Assembly: GCA_030533445.1 (NCBI GenBank)
Contig: CM060072.1
Span: 14,781,767 to 14,845,766 of the forward strand
DNA length: 64,000 nt
Direction: 5' to 3'
Source: Cyprinodon diabolis
Taxonomy: Eukaryota; Chordata; Actinopteri; Cyprinodontiformes; Cyprinodontidae
In this document: positions 42,870 to 54,981 of the stretch, in pieces
How positions within the stretch are numbered: position 1 is the first letter of the stretch
How the letters are laid out: every line of letters starts with the position of its first letter
Notes under the pieces: generated by a model
Told to the model about the DNA's origin: nothing
Database searches by the model: none
Seen by the model: only the letters and a program-made list of their open reading frames with translations
Position numbers and translations under genes: made by a program

Positions 42870-43240
42870 TGTAGTTGGCGTCACGTCAGTACTCATTGAC
42901 TTGTTCCTGTTTCTTTTGAAATCTCCCTTCTTTTTTTGACATTCAAGATCAGATTTCAAAATGCGGTTCACCAGCTCCTTGTTCTGAGCTTCTTGTGCAT
43001 CTCTGATGCACCCGATGACTACAGAAGCATCAGAGTATTTCTGCAGATGAATTGGACACTGTCTGGTACTAGAATTTTGACGAGTACAGAGTAAAAGGAA
43101 AGGGTAAAAGTACAGTTCCCTGTGGTGCTCCTGCACTGCTTAGTTCATTACACTGCCTGCTGTCTACCTTGTCTAAATGACAATAGATTTGTTTAAACAG
43201 GTCTATGATGGTATCTTCAACTCCAACTGCACAGTCATTA
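42870..43240 (-). pseudogene. LINE reverse transcriptase fragment
   Basis: On the minus strand the frames contain SSAGAPQGTVLLPFPFTLY and, after a shift, CPIHLQKYSDASVVIGCI. These correspond to the conserved PQG block and the F/Y-x-DD catalytic block (here YSDA, catalytic residue lost) of non-LTR reverse transcriptases. Upstream residues IIDLFKQIYCHLDKVDS fit the same protein. Frameshifted and truncated. Confidence 0.72.
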
Positions 43241-45830
43241 GCAAACTACAGCTGTTTCTGGCAGCTGCTTTGTTTGCCTATTATATTTTTTTGTCTTAAA
43301 ACAGAAAAAAAACAACTTTCCCTTCTGTTTCTAAAATTATCCACACAATTATTGTATTTTCATTAATATAAATAAAAATTGTTAAATTATTTTATTTGAT
43401 ATCTTGAAAAATAATTCTTTCTGTAATTAAACTGTATTATGTGTTTACTTAGTGAACTTTGTTATCGTAATAAATGAAATAATATTGTCATTTACTGAAT
43501 ATGGCTGTATGTCAAGGGAACCAACAATATATGAAATTATTATTTGCACGTTTACAAAGTAATTTAACAAATTCCTTTGAATCTTAAACTGGAAATTTAA
43601 ACTATTTAGAAAGTCTGTGCTGGAACTCTCAAGTGAAATGTAATAGCAGTGTCATTCTCAATAATTACATTTTAAATGCACGGGCTGCATTAAAATTCAG
43701 GTTTTAATGGGAGACCGGCGATAGGTGAGGGGGCACAGCAGGGGGCCGACCTCTTTTATACATTGAGCGTGCTCTAAAGAGAAGGGCTGATGAGTTGTTT
43801 GCACTGATGAAATGTTATATTTTATCTATTAAAATATCCCTATTAAGATTTTTGGCAAAACTCATACATAACAAAGGGATCAATTAAAATTTTATATCAA
43901 ATTATAATACTAAAATGATTATAAATGAATGAGCTCTATTCAAATCACTGATTCTTAAGCTTTTTTTCCATGCAAATTTAGACATTTCCCTTGCAAATTC
44001 CTTCAAACTGCACGGCTTTAATTTAAACATATGAACTTGGATCAGACACTAGGGTCCAACACTGAAACGGCCATGAACTGGTTGGCAACCATTTTTGTTT
44101 TTCTGCTTAATTCGCTGACTGGTTAGCATATGAGATAGTGGTGAAATGAAAGGATCTTCCAGAGGTTGTCCAGGTTAGGGCATGATGTGCCCCCCCACCC
44201 TTTATGCACCCACCAACCTAACAGTGATGCAGCTGGTAGATTACATAACAGAGCCCGAAGGCTTTGAGCAGGGCAGCGCTGGGCCGCTTAGAAACCTCAC
44301 TGGGAATCATGTGTACGCTCCCGAGCCTTTTTGCGGAGGCTGAGCAGAAGCTGGAGGCTTATCTGGAAACTAACTAACTACAACAGACTCAAAATCATTT
44401 CAAGAACATGACACATGCAAAGCTGTGTGCCTCATTTTCCTCGCTGTGTGCCACATTCAAGTCTCCTCTCTCTGCCTTGTTGAAACAGTAGACTCTCTGC
44501 CTACACGGCAGGCCCAGATCTGCTGAAAGCTGTTGGAGGAGTTTGACTGCTCTGAAGTTTTTTTCCCTTCTAATTTTATGACAGATTAGACACGCCTCTC
44601 GGCAGAAAACGCTTGGCTTCTTGCTGTAAGTGGAACATGGCTGCATCCAGCATCACTGGGTGACGTCTGCAGTCCCAGTTGCTCCTTCGTTTCCGTGCTG
44701 TTTCATGTGCTTAGTGTTACATCAGAGGAGCTTTGAAAACGTCCAGAGGTGCGCTCAAGTTGTGAGGCAGATAACCGCACACTCCTCACTCACATCTGCT
44801 CGTAGAGAGCCGATGGCAAATCATGCTGCTCCAGTTTTACTGTTTACTTCGAATAGGCAACACATCTGCTCCAAGTCACTTCTGTTCTGCTGCTCCACAG
44901 TAAAAGTCATCATTTTATCCCAAAGGAGAGGCCTTTATTGTTTATTACTTAATGGGTATATACTGTAAGGAATTTCCAGGACCCATTCCCATATTAGCAT
45001 AGCATTATCTGAAAATACTTATTCATACACTTTTATTTTCACAGCCTTCACACACACCTAAAGGGAATTGGACATATCTAAGGGCAGTAAGATATGTACT
45101 TTCTCACTAAGTGATTACTTCGATCTTTCTTTTTTGTCATGCTTGTTTTATATGATCTTAAAAAACGCATTTCATTGCAAAACCTCTACAAAAACATAAC
45201 CAACCCCATGCACTTGAAGTACAGGTTAAATCGGTACTTTTTGTAAAAAAAAAAACACATATTTTTTTCATATTTTAGTTTTTGTGTATTAATATTATTT
45301 AATAACGGATGACATCCAAAACCTTCATTACCGACATTCTACTCACATGGACTCTCTGCTCTTCCCCTTCATCCCCACCTATCTGTGCCTTTTTCTCCTC
45401 TGTGGTGGGTGTTAAAGAAAAATGATTATTTTTAGTTTTTAATACAGTTAATCTTATGGCATGTGTAAAAGGTATGTTGAGCACTCTCATTTTGAACATA
45501 TTTCTTAATTTTGAACAAGTTTGTGAAAATCCTTTACAACACCTTTTATATTTAATCTCTTAATATACTGACATAACTGTCTTTAAACTATTCCTACTTA
45601 AAACATTTATTTATGCCTCTCCATCTTAACTCATTGGCATAAGATTAAAAGTTGATTCAAAAGCAGAGGGGAGCACATTAGCACCTATGATCATGATCAT
45701 ATTGTTTACAAATTAAAAAAATAAAAAATTAATACAGAAACTGAATGCAGAGTAAAAAAATTTGTTTAGACCTGACTGGTCCAGGACCCATAGAAACACT
45801 TGAGAAGGAATCTGTCTGACAACATCAAGT
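43241..45830. other. Non-coding intronic sequence
   Basis: No gene or named repeat was recognised. Confidence 0.4.
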
Positions 45831-46179
45831 AGGTGAGAGGTTTCCAGGAACAGCACTTTATGCCCTGCTTAAAGAGCAGAGAAGAAACTTTATCTGAAAT
45901 CAATCTATTCTAATAGTCATTTTAAGGGCTTTCCACCTTCCCTGCATAATATTTCCTGTTGTGTAATAACAGAAAAATGGCAACCATAGGAGAGGGGCAA
46001 GAATGAGGACTGATACCTTATGTTTGTTTGTATAGGATTCCCCAGGGAAAATTGTGGAAATGGAAATTTTTAGATGTGTGCGACTGCCTAATGTTACATT
46101 TGACAGTGGTGGTAGGATGATAACAGGGTTTAACTGTTATTTCTACTCTATTGAAGAAAAAAACATTAAAGGACATGTC
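45831..46179. repeat. Arm 1 of a long imperfect inverted repeat
   Basis: This segment matches the reverse complement of 47421-47768 over its whole length with scattered changes and small gaps. Shared anchors are GGTGAGAGGTTTCCAG, CTCCACCTTCCC-like sequence, TGGCAACCAT and AATGTTACATTTGACAGTGG. No coding content recognised. Confidence 0.75.
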
Positions 46180-47420
46180 AAACCAACAGTTTGTGACCTT
46201 TAGCGCAACCAAAATTAGGAAACGCCTAAGGAGAATGATCCAAAACACAAATGCAGCATGCAGCTCCACTGGATTTAATTTTTGGATTGGATTACTCAAA
46301 GTCTGGACTTCATTCTGATTTAGAATATGGGGTATCGACTTAAACAGGCTATAAAAACCTCTCGTGTGGCCAAATTAAAACAGTTTTGCAATGTGGGGTA
46401 GGTGTCATCCATCGCAGTATAGAAGTTTATTATTTAATACAAAACCTTGCCATCTGTGGTCGCTGCCAACACCTATCATGCATCTTTGGCTCATCAAGTC
46501 TTGTAGTCTAAAGATGTGGGTTCAACATCATGTTCCCCATTCTGATGGGCTACAGGGAAATACACTTAACAATATGTTACCCATTCGTCTATCAGTGTAT
46601 AAATGTATATTACATACATTTGATATATTATGATTTATTGTTTCAACATTTAACAGAAAATATCAAAACTGGAAGAAATCCCAATGACATACAGTATATA
46701 ATAGTGTTTCTGTATATCAAGGTCATGCCTCCTTTTCATTACCAGATGCGAGGCCAAGCTACCTCTAATAATTGGCTGAGAAAGTCAAGGTGGTGTTTTA
46801 TTCCCTGAAGAAGATTTACGCACCGTCACAAAATTAAAGTTTTACATTCTTTCAGTTTTCATCACATCTATGTAGTGTTTAATTGCCCTCCATCAGTTTG
46901 AATTTAATCAAGAGACCAACTGCCAGAAGAGCATTTTTCTTCCAACTTGCTGTAAGAAGTATAATATTTGCTTTTCTTGCACCTAGGTAAGAGTAACATT
47001 TAGATGTTATCTAGAGAAAAGGCTAATAGAAACTCATGGATTCATATTAAACACAATGGAGTTATAGATGTATGAACTTCTTGTTTATATGAAAATAATC
47101 TTTCACAAATAATGACTTACTGGCCTCTTAAAGGGTTACTATATTTTGTAATAAAAATACATTATTTCTACTACATCTAGAATTAAAACAAAAAATGGCA
47201 GGAGTTTTTAAATTACACAACTTGCTTTCCTAACTTTGATCTTTTTTTTTTTTTTTTGTACTATCAAATCTTTTTTTTATTACTATTAACCAGAAGTGTG
47301 GAACTTTTCTTTACTCAAATCAGGATTAAGGATTAAGACTTGATTTGATAATTTTAGGGCTTAGGAGTTGATGTTGATTTAAATGCTAAATACTTGTGGC
47401 TTGATGTGGACTTGAGACAA
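46180..47420. other. Spacer between the inverted arms
   Basis: About 1.24 kb without recognisable coding sequence. If the arms are terminal repeats of one element, this would be its interior; no transposase is visible. Confidence 0.4.
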
Positions 47421-47768
47421 GAGATGTCCCTTACTTATTAATGGATGGTCTCATTTTTTTAAGAGAGTAGAAATAAAAGTTTCATCCTACTACCACTGTC
47501 AAATGTAACATTACGCAGTCACACGCATCGAAAAATGTTCACTTCTCCTATCAATCAAAAACACATTTACCCTGGGGAACTGTCTAGAGACTAATATAAG
47601 ACACCCCATTATGTTTTTCTTCATCAGTCCTCATGGTTGCCATCTTTTTGTTTTTGCACAACAGGTAATATTATATAGGGAAGGTGGAGAGCCCTAGAAC
47701 TGGCTTTCCAAATGGATTGATGTCAGGTAAAGGTTCTTAAAGTGCTGTTTCTGGAAACCTCTCACCTG
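47421..47768. repeat. Arm 2 of a long imperfect inverted repeat
   Basis: Reverse-complement partner of 45831-46179. Matching stops close to GAGATGTCC on the inner side and CTCACCT on the outer side. Confidence 0.75.
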
Positions 47769-49187
47769 TTGTTTATTTCCTCACCTCCTTAAAATTTAAG
47801 GATTTCTCATTGTGTCTTATTTACAACTTGAACTTTAAAGTCGTAGGGAAGTCATATTCTGACTAGCTTAAACATGTATATAAATGTACTCTTTATCAGA
47901 CTACATTGTCCCATAATTTAGAACATTTCTATTGAAACATGTCTTATAATCTGTGTTTTTTATTTTATTTTATGCAGGCCAGTTAGTTATATGTCAGCTT
48001 GTACACCTAAATTCGGCCAATCATATATCAACGGTCATCTGTCAATCTAATTTTTGCGGTCATAGCATCTTGATTCAATATACGTAACGGTTGAAATAAG
48101 AATAAGAATCGTTTATTTTACCATTGAGTTGCGTCCCATTGTTCAAAGAGATGAACGTCTGTGTCTTCGGCAGGCGTAGAGCTAACAGAACTGGCAGCGT
48201 TGCGAGGCAAGGGCTCAAACATGTACGGCTGTAAGCCTTATACACCAAACCAAGCTTCTCCCGCCCTGGCGTCCTCTTCCACAACAACTTTGTCCCCGCT
48301 TTCCTCCTCTAAATAAAAAATGTATGACGGAGGAGACTCATCCATGACCTCCGACACAAAACTCTCCTCCTCTTGCATGTTTCTGCTGTGCGTGGCGTTC
48401 CTTGACAGTTTGGTTTCGAAGTCACCAATTTAGTGCTACTTCGTCCCAATGTAATTTCCCATTGGGAGCCTACTAGCACTAAGTTGCTAACTGGCTAGCA
48501 AGATGTTTCCGATAAACCGGCCACAATGAAACATGCTTGTAAACCTTCCGCCACAACAATCCCGCCCCCTTGATAATCGACCAATCACATAGGACACAAA
48601 AAGTCCTATTACCATATTTGTTTGAATATTGTATATCTGTAAAAAAAAATGCTATAATTATCTGCCGTTGCATTGAATAGAATATTAAAATTTTGACATT
48701 TTGAAAAATGTTTTTCTATATCACAACATTTTAAAGGTAGATGTCCGTTTTTTCTGATTATGCGTTAATTTAGCCCAATGCTTCCTTAGGTTGATGGCAT
48801 GCCCTTTCAGGGTCATTTTATTGTATGCTGTAACAGTAAGGGAGTTGTCTGCTCAATTTGATGTAGACTAAACTCCAGTCACCTCTACAAATGAAATATA
48901 GACTGATTGTTTTCCTTAAAAAAAAGATATACAGCTTAAATTGCTCTGACTTTAGCTGCAAGCAAAAGAAGACATTGAGAGATTATTTATTTGTTAGTTT
49001 ATTCTGTAAGCAGAAACAGGAAAGGAAAACCTTAATCGAAGAAGAACACCATTTATATTACCTACTCTGCTGCATGTGTGATGTGCACAGTGTCTGCATA
49101 GATTAGTTTACTAGGAAATATAACAAAATTCATCAATGTCATTTCCGCTTTGCAGAGACTCTGCAGAGCCACTGCAGAGCCAAGTGC
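47769..49187. other. Non-coding, with a GC-richer patch
   Basis: The part at 48080-48560 is noticeably richer in GC than its surroundings and contains minus-strand open stretches, but none resembles a known protein. It could be a degraded transposon gene. The rest is AT-rich. Confidence 0.35.
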
Positions 49188-49576
49188 TTAAAGGGGTCAT
49201 AGAATGCAAAACTGAGTTTACCTTTTCATAGATGAATAACGATAGTTCAGTGGGTGAAATCGAGGTAGAGAGAAGTTTAAACCCCATCGACACCTCCTGT
49301 CTCTGCAAATCTCACAATTCTAAACTTCCACCATAAAACGGGCGAATTCTAATGAAGTACTGAATTGACGTAAATTCGGGGATGTTGCCTTATTTGGTTC
49401 TAGCCTGTACTTTTGTCGTACCCCGCGATGGTTCACTGGCCCCGGCGCTCACGGCTCGGTTCTGCTTCACTGTAGTTGACGAAAATCCCGGACAATTTTG
49501 AAATTCCCCCTGGACACTTTTTTAGGTATGAAAACTAGGACATGTCCGGGAAAAGGGGGATGTCCGGTCACCCTAC
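49188..49576. repeat. Two MITE fragments back to back
   Basis: TTAAAGGGGTCATAGAATGC at 49188 is a familiar teleost MITE start at a TTAA target; its other end is missing. From about 49478 to 49576 a second repeat ends in GGATGTCCGGTCACCCTA, a recognisable terminal sequence read outward. Confidence 0.5.
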
Positions 49577-51289
49577 CATATCAACAATTTGATGTTTTAG
49601 TGAGTGAGTGCTTGTTGCTATGATGTGTCTCTGCTCAGCAGCTTTGCACGTTATAAAGCAACCACTTAGGGCACAGCTCATCTGAATAGAATAGGAAGAA
49701 GGAATAAGACCTGTCGTTTCATTCTGGGGCTTTTAACCAGGCTTGCATTAAGGCTCATAGAACAGCAAATATGCCATTTTCTGCCCAACCAATGTTACAC
49801 ACCCTATTCAGAGACCTTAAGGATCAGCACCATATACCCTGTATATTCGTATATAGAGATTATGGATTATTGTTAAAAGTAGAGGGAAGCACCTACTTCA
49901 TCTTTTACACCCAAACAAAGTAAAGCTTTTAAAGACTAATCTTTTTTAAACTCTTTAACATGTATAGATATGGCTCTGCATTGTTATAACAAGATGTTAT
50001 AATATACTCTTCAAGCCTTCCTTCTGAAGAATTACATTTAAATGCCTTAGTCTGAATGAAAAAAAGGAAAAAACAGAGTGTTTTACCCTTGGCTAATTGA
50101 AGTGGATGATGTTTGGGGCTATTTGTTGATTTCCGGCCTTGTAGAGGCAGCATCAGTGGATTCCTGCTGCTCACCATTAAAATGCCAGAAAGCCTTGTAA
50201 CAGACCAAAGCGCCACATGGTGTGTGTGAACCGAGGAGACAAATTAATTCATCAAAGTCATTTAAAAACCATTTTGAAGAGAGATGGAGCCGTAAAATAC
50301 CACAATTTCAGGTTTTTCTGGCACACTGTCTGTTACACAATACTCTCATGCCCTCTTGAGAATACCGTGCTCACATAACATAGTTGAACACACTAATTCA
50401 ACATTTCATTTGAAAAAAAAAATGAGAAAAAAGCCAAACTGAGGCTGGTAATAGCCCAAAGCTCTTCTCATTGATGCTTGAAAAAAGCTCTGGTGTCTTG
50501 TAGCTTGGATACAAGGAATGCCTGCTATCAGGGAACAGCGCCCAAACAGAACATGTCGACAGAGTTCCTGTGGATCTACACTCTCACCTCCACTTGGCAC
50601 AGAAAAGGGTCAATATTTAGAATAATGAAGTGGGAGCTTTTTCTGTGGATCTGACAGCGGGGAGACTGACACTGTTGACTGTCAGTCACTTGCCTCTGCG
50701 TTGCGATGGAGACAACCTTGCTGCTCCACTCCGGGGCTAATTCTGTAGAAGAGAGAAAGCTTGTAGAAAGCAAAAAAAGAAAAGAAAAAATCTGCACGCA
50801 TGAGTCATCTGCTAACACATACACCCAGAGCTACAGTATTATCGCTACGAGCAGCCTGTCAGAGCTCCCTGCGTGACTGTAGCTTAACACAGCCGCCACA
50901 GAGACCACATGAGGGAAGAAAAGCGACGGAAGACTATGGAGAGGTCCATGAGAGAAGGCTGTAATCATCTCCAACTTACCCATTCCATCACATTTTCGCC
51001 AACTTCCAGGACTTCTAGCAGCCAAGAGGCTTGTGCTCAAAGACTTAGACATTAGTATTAGTCAATTTTCCTCCATATCTGTGGTGTCTTCCTCTAGTCA
51101 TAAGCACTGTGCAATAGTATTTCCAAATGTTACAACAATTGGGCAAATTAAAGGATTTGCAAAACTTTGACAGAGACCAAGCAACAGAGGGAACATTATG
51201 TGACTAGGCGACAGGTACATGTGTGTCAAAACCTCACTGATCCACTGGGAGAGTAAAGGATTTCAGCTTCCTTACACACGTGCTTACCT
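49577..51289. other. Non-coding intronic sequence
   Basis: No gene or named repeat was recognised. Confidence 0.4.
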
Positions 51290-51452
51290 ATACGTACCTG
51301 GCAGGGGAGGTACCTTGATCATGCAGAAGGTTTAACCATAGTGAGGTTCGGCCATTGCACCCCGGCGATTCTGACTTTGTGAATTCCCCAAATGTGGGAA
51401 TCTCGACTGCTTCATTTTTGTTAGTGGTGGACACCGTACATGCTCTCCCCTG
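51290..51452 (+). ncRNA. U1 snRNA-like sequence, probable pseudogene
   Basis: The 163-nt segment is collinear with vertebrate U1 snRNA (164 nt). It has the 5' end ATACGTACCTGGCAGGGGAG, the U1A loop core ATTGCAC in stem-loop II, CCCCAAATGTGGGAA in stem-loop III, CTCGACTGC, an Sm-like site in CATTTTTGTT, and the 3' end CTCCCCTG. U1 normally recognises 5' splice sites by pairing with its 5' end; here the 5' end carries ACGTACCTG instead of ACTTACCTG. The U1-70K loop and the stem of loop IV are also altered without clear compensation. No convincing proximal sequence element or 3' box was seen, and a SINE begins 9 bases after it. A decayed copy is the likelier reading. Confidence 0.8.
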
Positions 51453-51460
51453 TTTGTTTT

Positions 51461-51705
51461 TTTTGGGAGTGGTGACTAAGTGGTTAGAGCATAGCGCTTG
51501 GAATCCAGAGGTTCTGAGTTCAAGTCCCACACAATCCCATGGGCTGCCACTCTGGGTCCCCTGAGCAACACCCTTAACCGCAGACTGCTCCCCGGACCCC
51601 GCATAATGGTAGCCCACTGTTTCACAAGGCGATGGGTTAAATGCAGGGAGTTTATATGTTGCTCTGTACTTGCCACAGTGTAATGACAATAAAAAAGGTG
51701 GAAAA
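51461..51705 (+). repeat. tRNA-derived SINE
   Basis: The head GACTAAGTGGTTAGAGCATA resembles a tRNA A box, and GAGTTCAAGTCCCAC resembles a B box (GTTCAAGTCC). A conserved body with CAACACCCTTAACCG and GATGGGTTAAATGCAGGGAG follows, with a tail ending TGTAATGACAATAAAAAAGG. Inverted relatives lie at 54775-54981 (full) and 13691-13808 (partial). The family name is not assigned. Confidence 0.78.
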
Positions 51706-52152
51706 AAAAAATAGTTGAAGTGCCTCCCCAGGTGCTTCTATAGACCCGTTTGGATGCCCATGCTGGTCAGAGAGTAGAACATTGTGTGCTGAAAATGTAA
51801 GGAATTTTTTTTTGCATTAACCCTAATTAAAAACATAATTTGCTTTCTGTCAAGTATATGCATTTAAATCTATTTGCTTTAAAGCAACTCATAATCTGTT
51901 AAAATGATCAATTAAAGTGCTTTACATTTAAATACAGTCTTCTCTTCTTTCTAAAATAGCTCATACTCAGTCAAATATGATAAAGAGCAGCTTTAGCCAT
52001 CAACTCTCAAGTATTGCTACAACTTCTCACTTTTATTTAGATCAGAACTTTGACTGAGACATTCATACAAGTGAAAAGGCACTGTGGTGTTTTTGCATGT
52101 TCAAACAGTGTTAAAAAATCCTCTAATCACTGAAATGCAGTATGTGTAAGAC

Positions 52153-52985
52153 TAGGGCTGGGCGATATAGAAAAAAAGATTATCGATAAAAAAAAATGCA
52201 TATTGATCGATATCGATAATTATTGAAAAGATTTGAAACCATATTTTATGTGCAGCTCTGCCTGGACTTTTTATAATATTGCTAAATGATTTAATTTTAA
52301 TAAAAAACACAAACACAGACTTCGAATTAAATCTTTATTTAACCAACTTTTTTAACCATAACAGAATTGTTTTAAAGAAACGTTTCCTGCTTTAACCTGA
52401 GTTATTACTTTGAAGTTTCTGGCCCCTCAGCATTTTTCTCTCAATTGTTAGAACTACGTGGGAAACTGCCCAGAACTGAAAATATATATATATTTTCCCG
52501 AAATTCCCAAAGATTCCTCGGAGGAGAGCCGCGCCGGGGCCTACACAGCTCGTACTCCTGCGGGTGTGAGCGGCTGAGATGATAAAAAAAAAAAAGTTGG
52601 TTGTGTTATCAGACTTCGTTTTCACTGGTTCCCTATACATTTTACAGATGACTGTGGTTTGTTTTTTGTCCGACTTGCCATGACCGAAATACTGCCAGAC
52701 TGCCGAACTACAAAAACCCTTCTCTGAAACAATTTCCTCCGACATCTTCATGTGCTCTGTGTTGTGGTTTGAGAGGGCGGCGCTTGGTGACGGCGTGCCT
52801 GGGTCCGCGATTGTGATTGGTTGGGAGGAAGCAGTGACTAGCATAAACCTACATGCTAGGCTACAATGAGAAGGAAGGAAAACTGCGTTTCTTTTTTATT
52901 CAACTTTTATCGACCCTCTTTTTTTCTATTGCGCCACACGTCTATCGATCGATATATATCGTTATTGAATTATCGCCCAGCCCTA
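52153..52985. mobile_element. hAT-type non-autonomous transposon, 833 bp
   Basis: The ends TAGGGCTGGGCGATA are perfect 15-bp inverted repeats. The flanks are identical 8-bp duplications TGTAAGAC (52145-52152 and 52986-52993), the hallmark of hAT insertion. Internally it keeps a BED-finger reading frame on the minus strand but no catalytic transposase domain, so it looks like an internal deletion derivative of an autonomous element. Confidence 0.9.
52392..52844 (-). pseudogene. Truncated hAT transposase with degenerate BED zinc finger
   Basis: A 150-codon open frame contains MSEEIVSEKGFCSSAVWQYF and then DKKQTTVICKMYREPVKTKS, followed by NTTN. This is the BED finger layout of ZBED/hAT proteins. 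The second cysteine of the C-x2-C pair is tyrosine (CKMY), and the histidines expected after NTTN are replaced by an out-of-frame FFFFII stretch, so zinc binding is unlikely. No dimerisation or catalytic domain follows. Confidence 0.7.
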
Positions 52986-52993
52986 TGTAAGAC

Positions 52994-54774
52994 TGATTAA
53001 ATGTCAAGTAAAGAAAGCCAAAAACATTCAAAATATGAAAGTTTTACTTCTGTTGATGCAGAAGCAACCATCAATAACAACATAAAGGTAATGTAGGGTA
53101 TGGTTTTCTTACCCCATTCGAAATTCAATTTTGAAATGTCCTGCCTGGGGGTCAGAAAGTACGAGTTCTGATGACAAATTGAACAAACCGTTAGCAAACA
53201 GCTAACTTAATTTCTTATGGCTTCATCATGCAACACTATGTGTTGGTCTGTACATAAAATAAAATAAGTATAAATGTTCAAGTGGTATTACCAATAATTT
53301 TGCAAGGCTTAATAGCAACACATTCAAATAAAAGGAAGTGGAAACAGAAATTTCATAATATTTCTAAATGTAGTTTTATTGGTTTGATTAAAAATTGTTA
53401 AATATACTTAGGGAGAATGGGAAAATGGCTCTTATAACAGTTTCTAAAAAAGGCATGTCTTCTGTCAAAGCCCCTTTTTTTAGTTTTATATGTATGTCTG
53501 AGGAGAATAGCAAAAAAGAATATTTCTTCAGCTTCTGTTTATTTTAAAAACAAACATTTATCCTGGAAGCTTTCTGCTCAGAGGACATAGTGACACACGC
53601 ATTCTCAACACTCCTTTTGTTGTGGAATATATGAAGCAATACTGACTGTTAAACCCTGAGGAGTAGGTTTCTTCCACAAACCAAACTGATCTCTGTTTTT
53701 ATTTATGATCATTTTGAAGTTTACAGATATTTTCACTTAAAATACCAGAGCTGTGGAGTGAAGAATGTAGGAATGAATGCGGTGGTTTCTTTCCAGATGA
53801 ACCAGTCAGACCTATGCCTGTCCTGTGCAGCAGTCGGTCGTGCTGCTGCTGCAGTGTAATGGTGTGAACGCGGATTAAGCTCCCCTTTAATCCTCCTCCG
53901 CTCCACATGACCTCACTGTGATGCACAAGCCAGGGGAAGTTGTCATTGGTGTGTTGCGCCATCTCCTTGGTGGCCGGTGGCCAATCAGAGCCCATCGGCA
54001 CAGCATCCACCCCCATCAGCGCTGCCAGTTGTGGAGGGAGGTGTGTGTGTATTCCTATGTGTGTGTGTGTGTGTGTTGGGGGATGACTAGTTTCCCTGAA
54101 TGGAAACATGGAGGTGAAGATGCTAATGATGAGGAATCCTATATAGTGGCTGTCCAAGGGACTCCACCCCTTTGTTCATCAGCCCCCCCCCCACCCCCCC
54201 ACCCCCCACTTTGCTCTTTTTCATATATACTGTAGTAATACATATTATTCCAATCTGTGGTATTGTATTATTTAACCATAAACATTAATAGTACTCACCT
54301 CTATGTTGTTATATGAATGTGATTAGATCACCTTCCCATTTATTTTTGTTTAGCACAGTTGCTTTGGGTTTTAGTTCAAGGTTATCTAACAGTCAGAATA
54401 CAATTTTATATAATAAAAATGTGATTATTTGTGACTACTCAGCTTTAAATATCATACATATGGTGTCAGACACATTAACTAGCATTCTGTATTTCTTAAA
54501 CACACCCTGCAGAGCCTGGCTCCAAATGATTAAATGGTTATACATGTAATGAATTCCATTCTAGGCTTTTGAAATATCCAGATCTTATAAACTAGGTCTT
54601 ATACGACCTTTGGACCAGGTGTTCCTTCTTGTCTCCTACTCTATTATTTCTTTATTTATTTTTGTGTTATGATAGAGAAGGTTTGGTGACATTCGTCCTT
54701 TTCATATATTGTAATTCAAGTTGGCTGTTTGGTTATTTTCTTGCTTTGATACCACTTCCAAGGTCCTTAATGTA
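52994..54774. other. Non-coding, with GT and C simple repeats
   Basis: A GT-rich simple repeat lies at 54041-54077 and a C-rich run at about 54182-54208. The stretch 53870-54040 is GC-rich relative to its surroundings but has no recognisable protein similarity. Confidence 0.5.
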
Positions 54775-54981
54775 TGTAAATCCCTTTATTGTCCCACAGT
54801 GGTGAAATTCACCCTCAGCATTTAACCCATCCCCTTGGGCAGCACTGTGCTGCCACTGTGCGGCGCCTGGGTAGCAATCATGGGGTTAAGGGTCTTGCTC
54901 AGGTAGTCAGAGTGGCAGTCTCAGAACTCAGAACCTCCAGGACCCAAGCGCAATACTCTAACCACTAGGCCACTACTCCCC
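54775..54981 (-). repeat. tRNA-derived SINE, inverted copy
   Basis: On the minus strand it reads GTAGTGGCCTAGTGGTTAGA, then GAGGTTCTGAGTTC, the body with CAAGACCCTTAACCCC and GATGGGTTAAATGCTGAGGG, and the tail GGACAATAAAGGGA. It is the same family as 51461-51705. Confidence 0.78.

Noticed and set aside
51105..51130. TGTGCAATAGTATT resembles the miR-130/301 family mature sequence, and mir-301 lies near this synteny block in mammals.
   Set aside because: The 3' half differs and no complementary arm can be found on either side to form a precursor hairpin.
53699..54157. 152-codon minus-strand open frame in a GC-rich patch.
   Set aside because: It runs through a CA/GT microsatellite (HTHTHT stretch) and has no recognisable domain.
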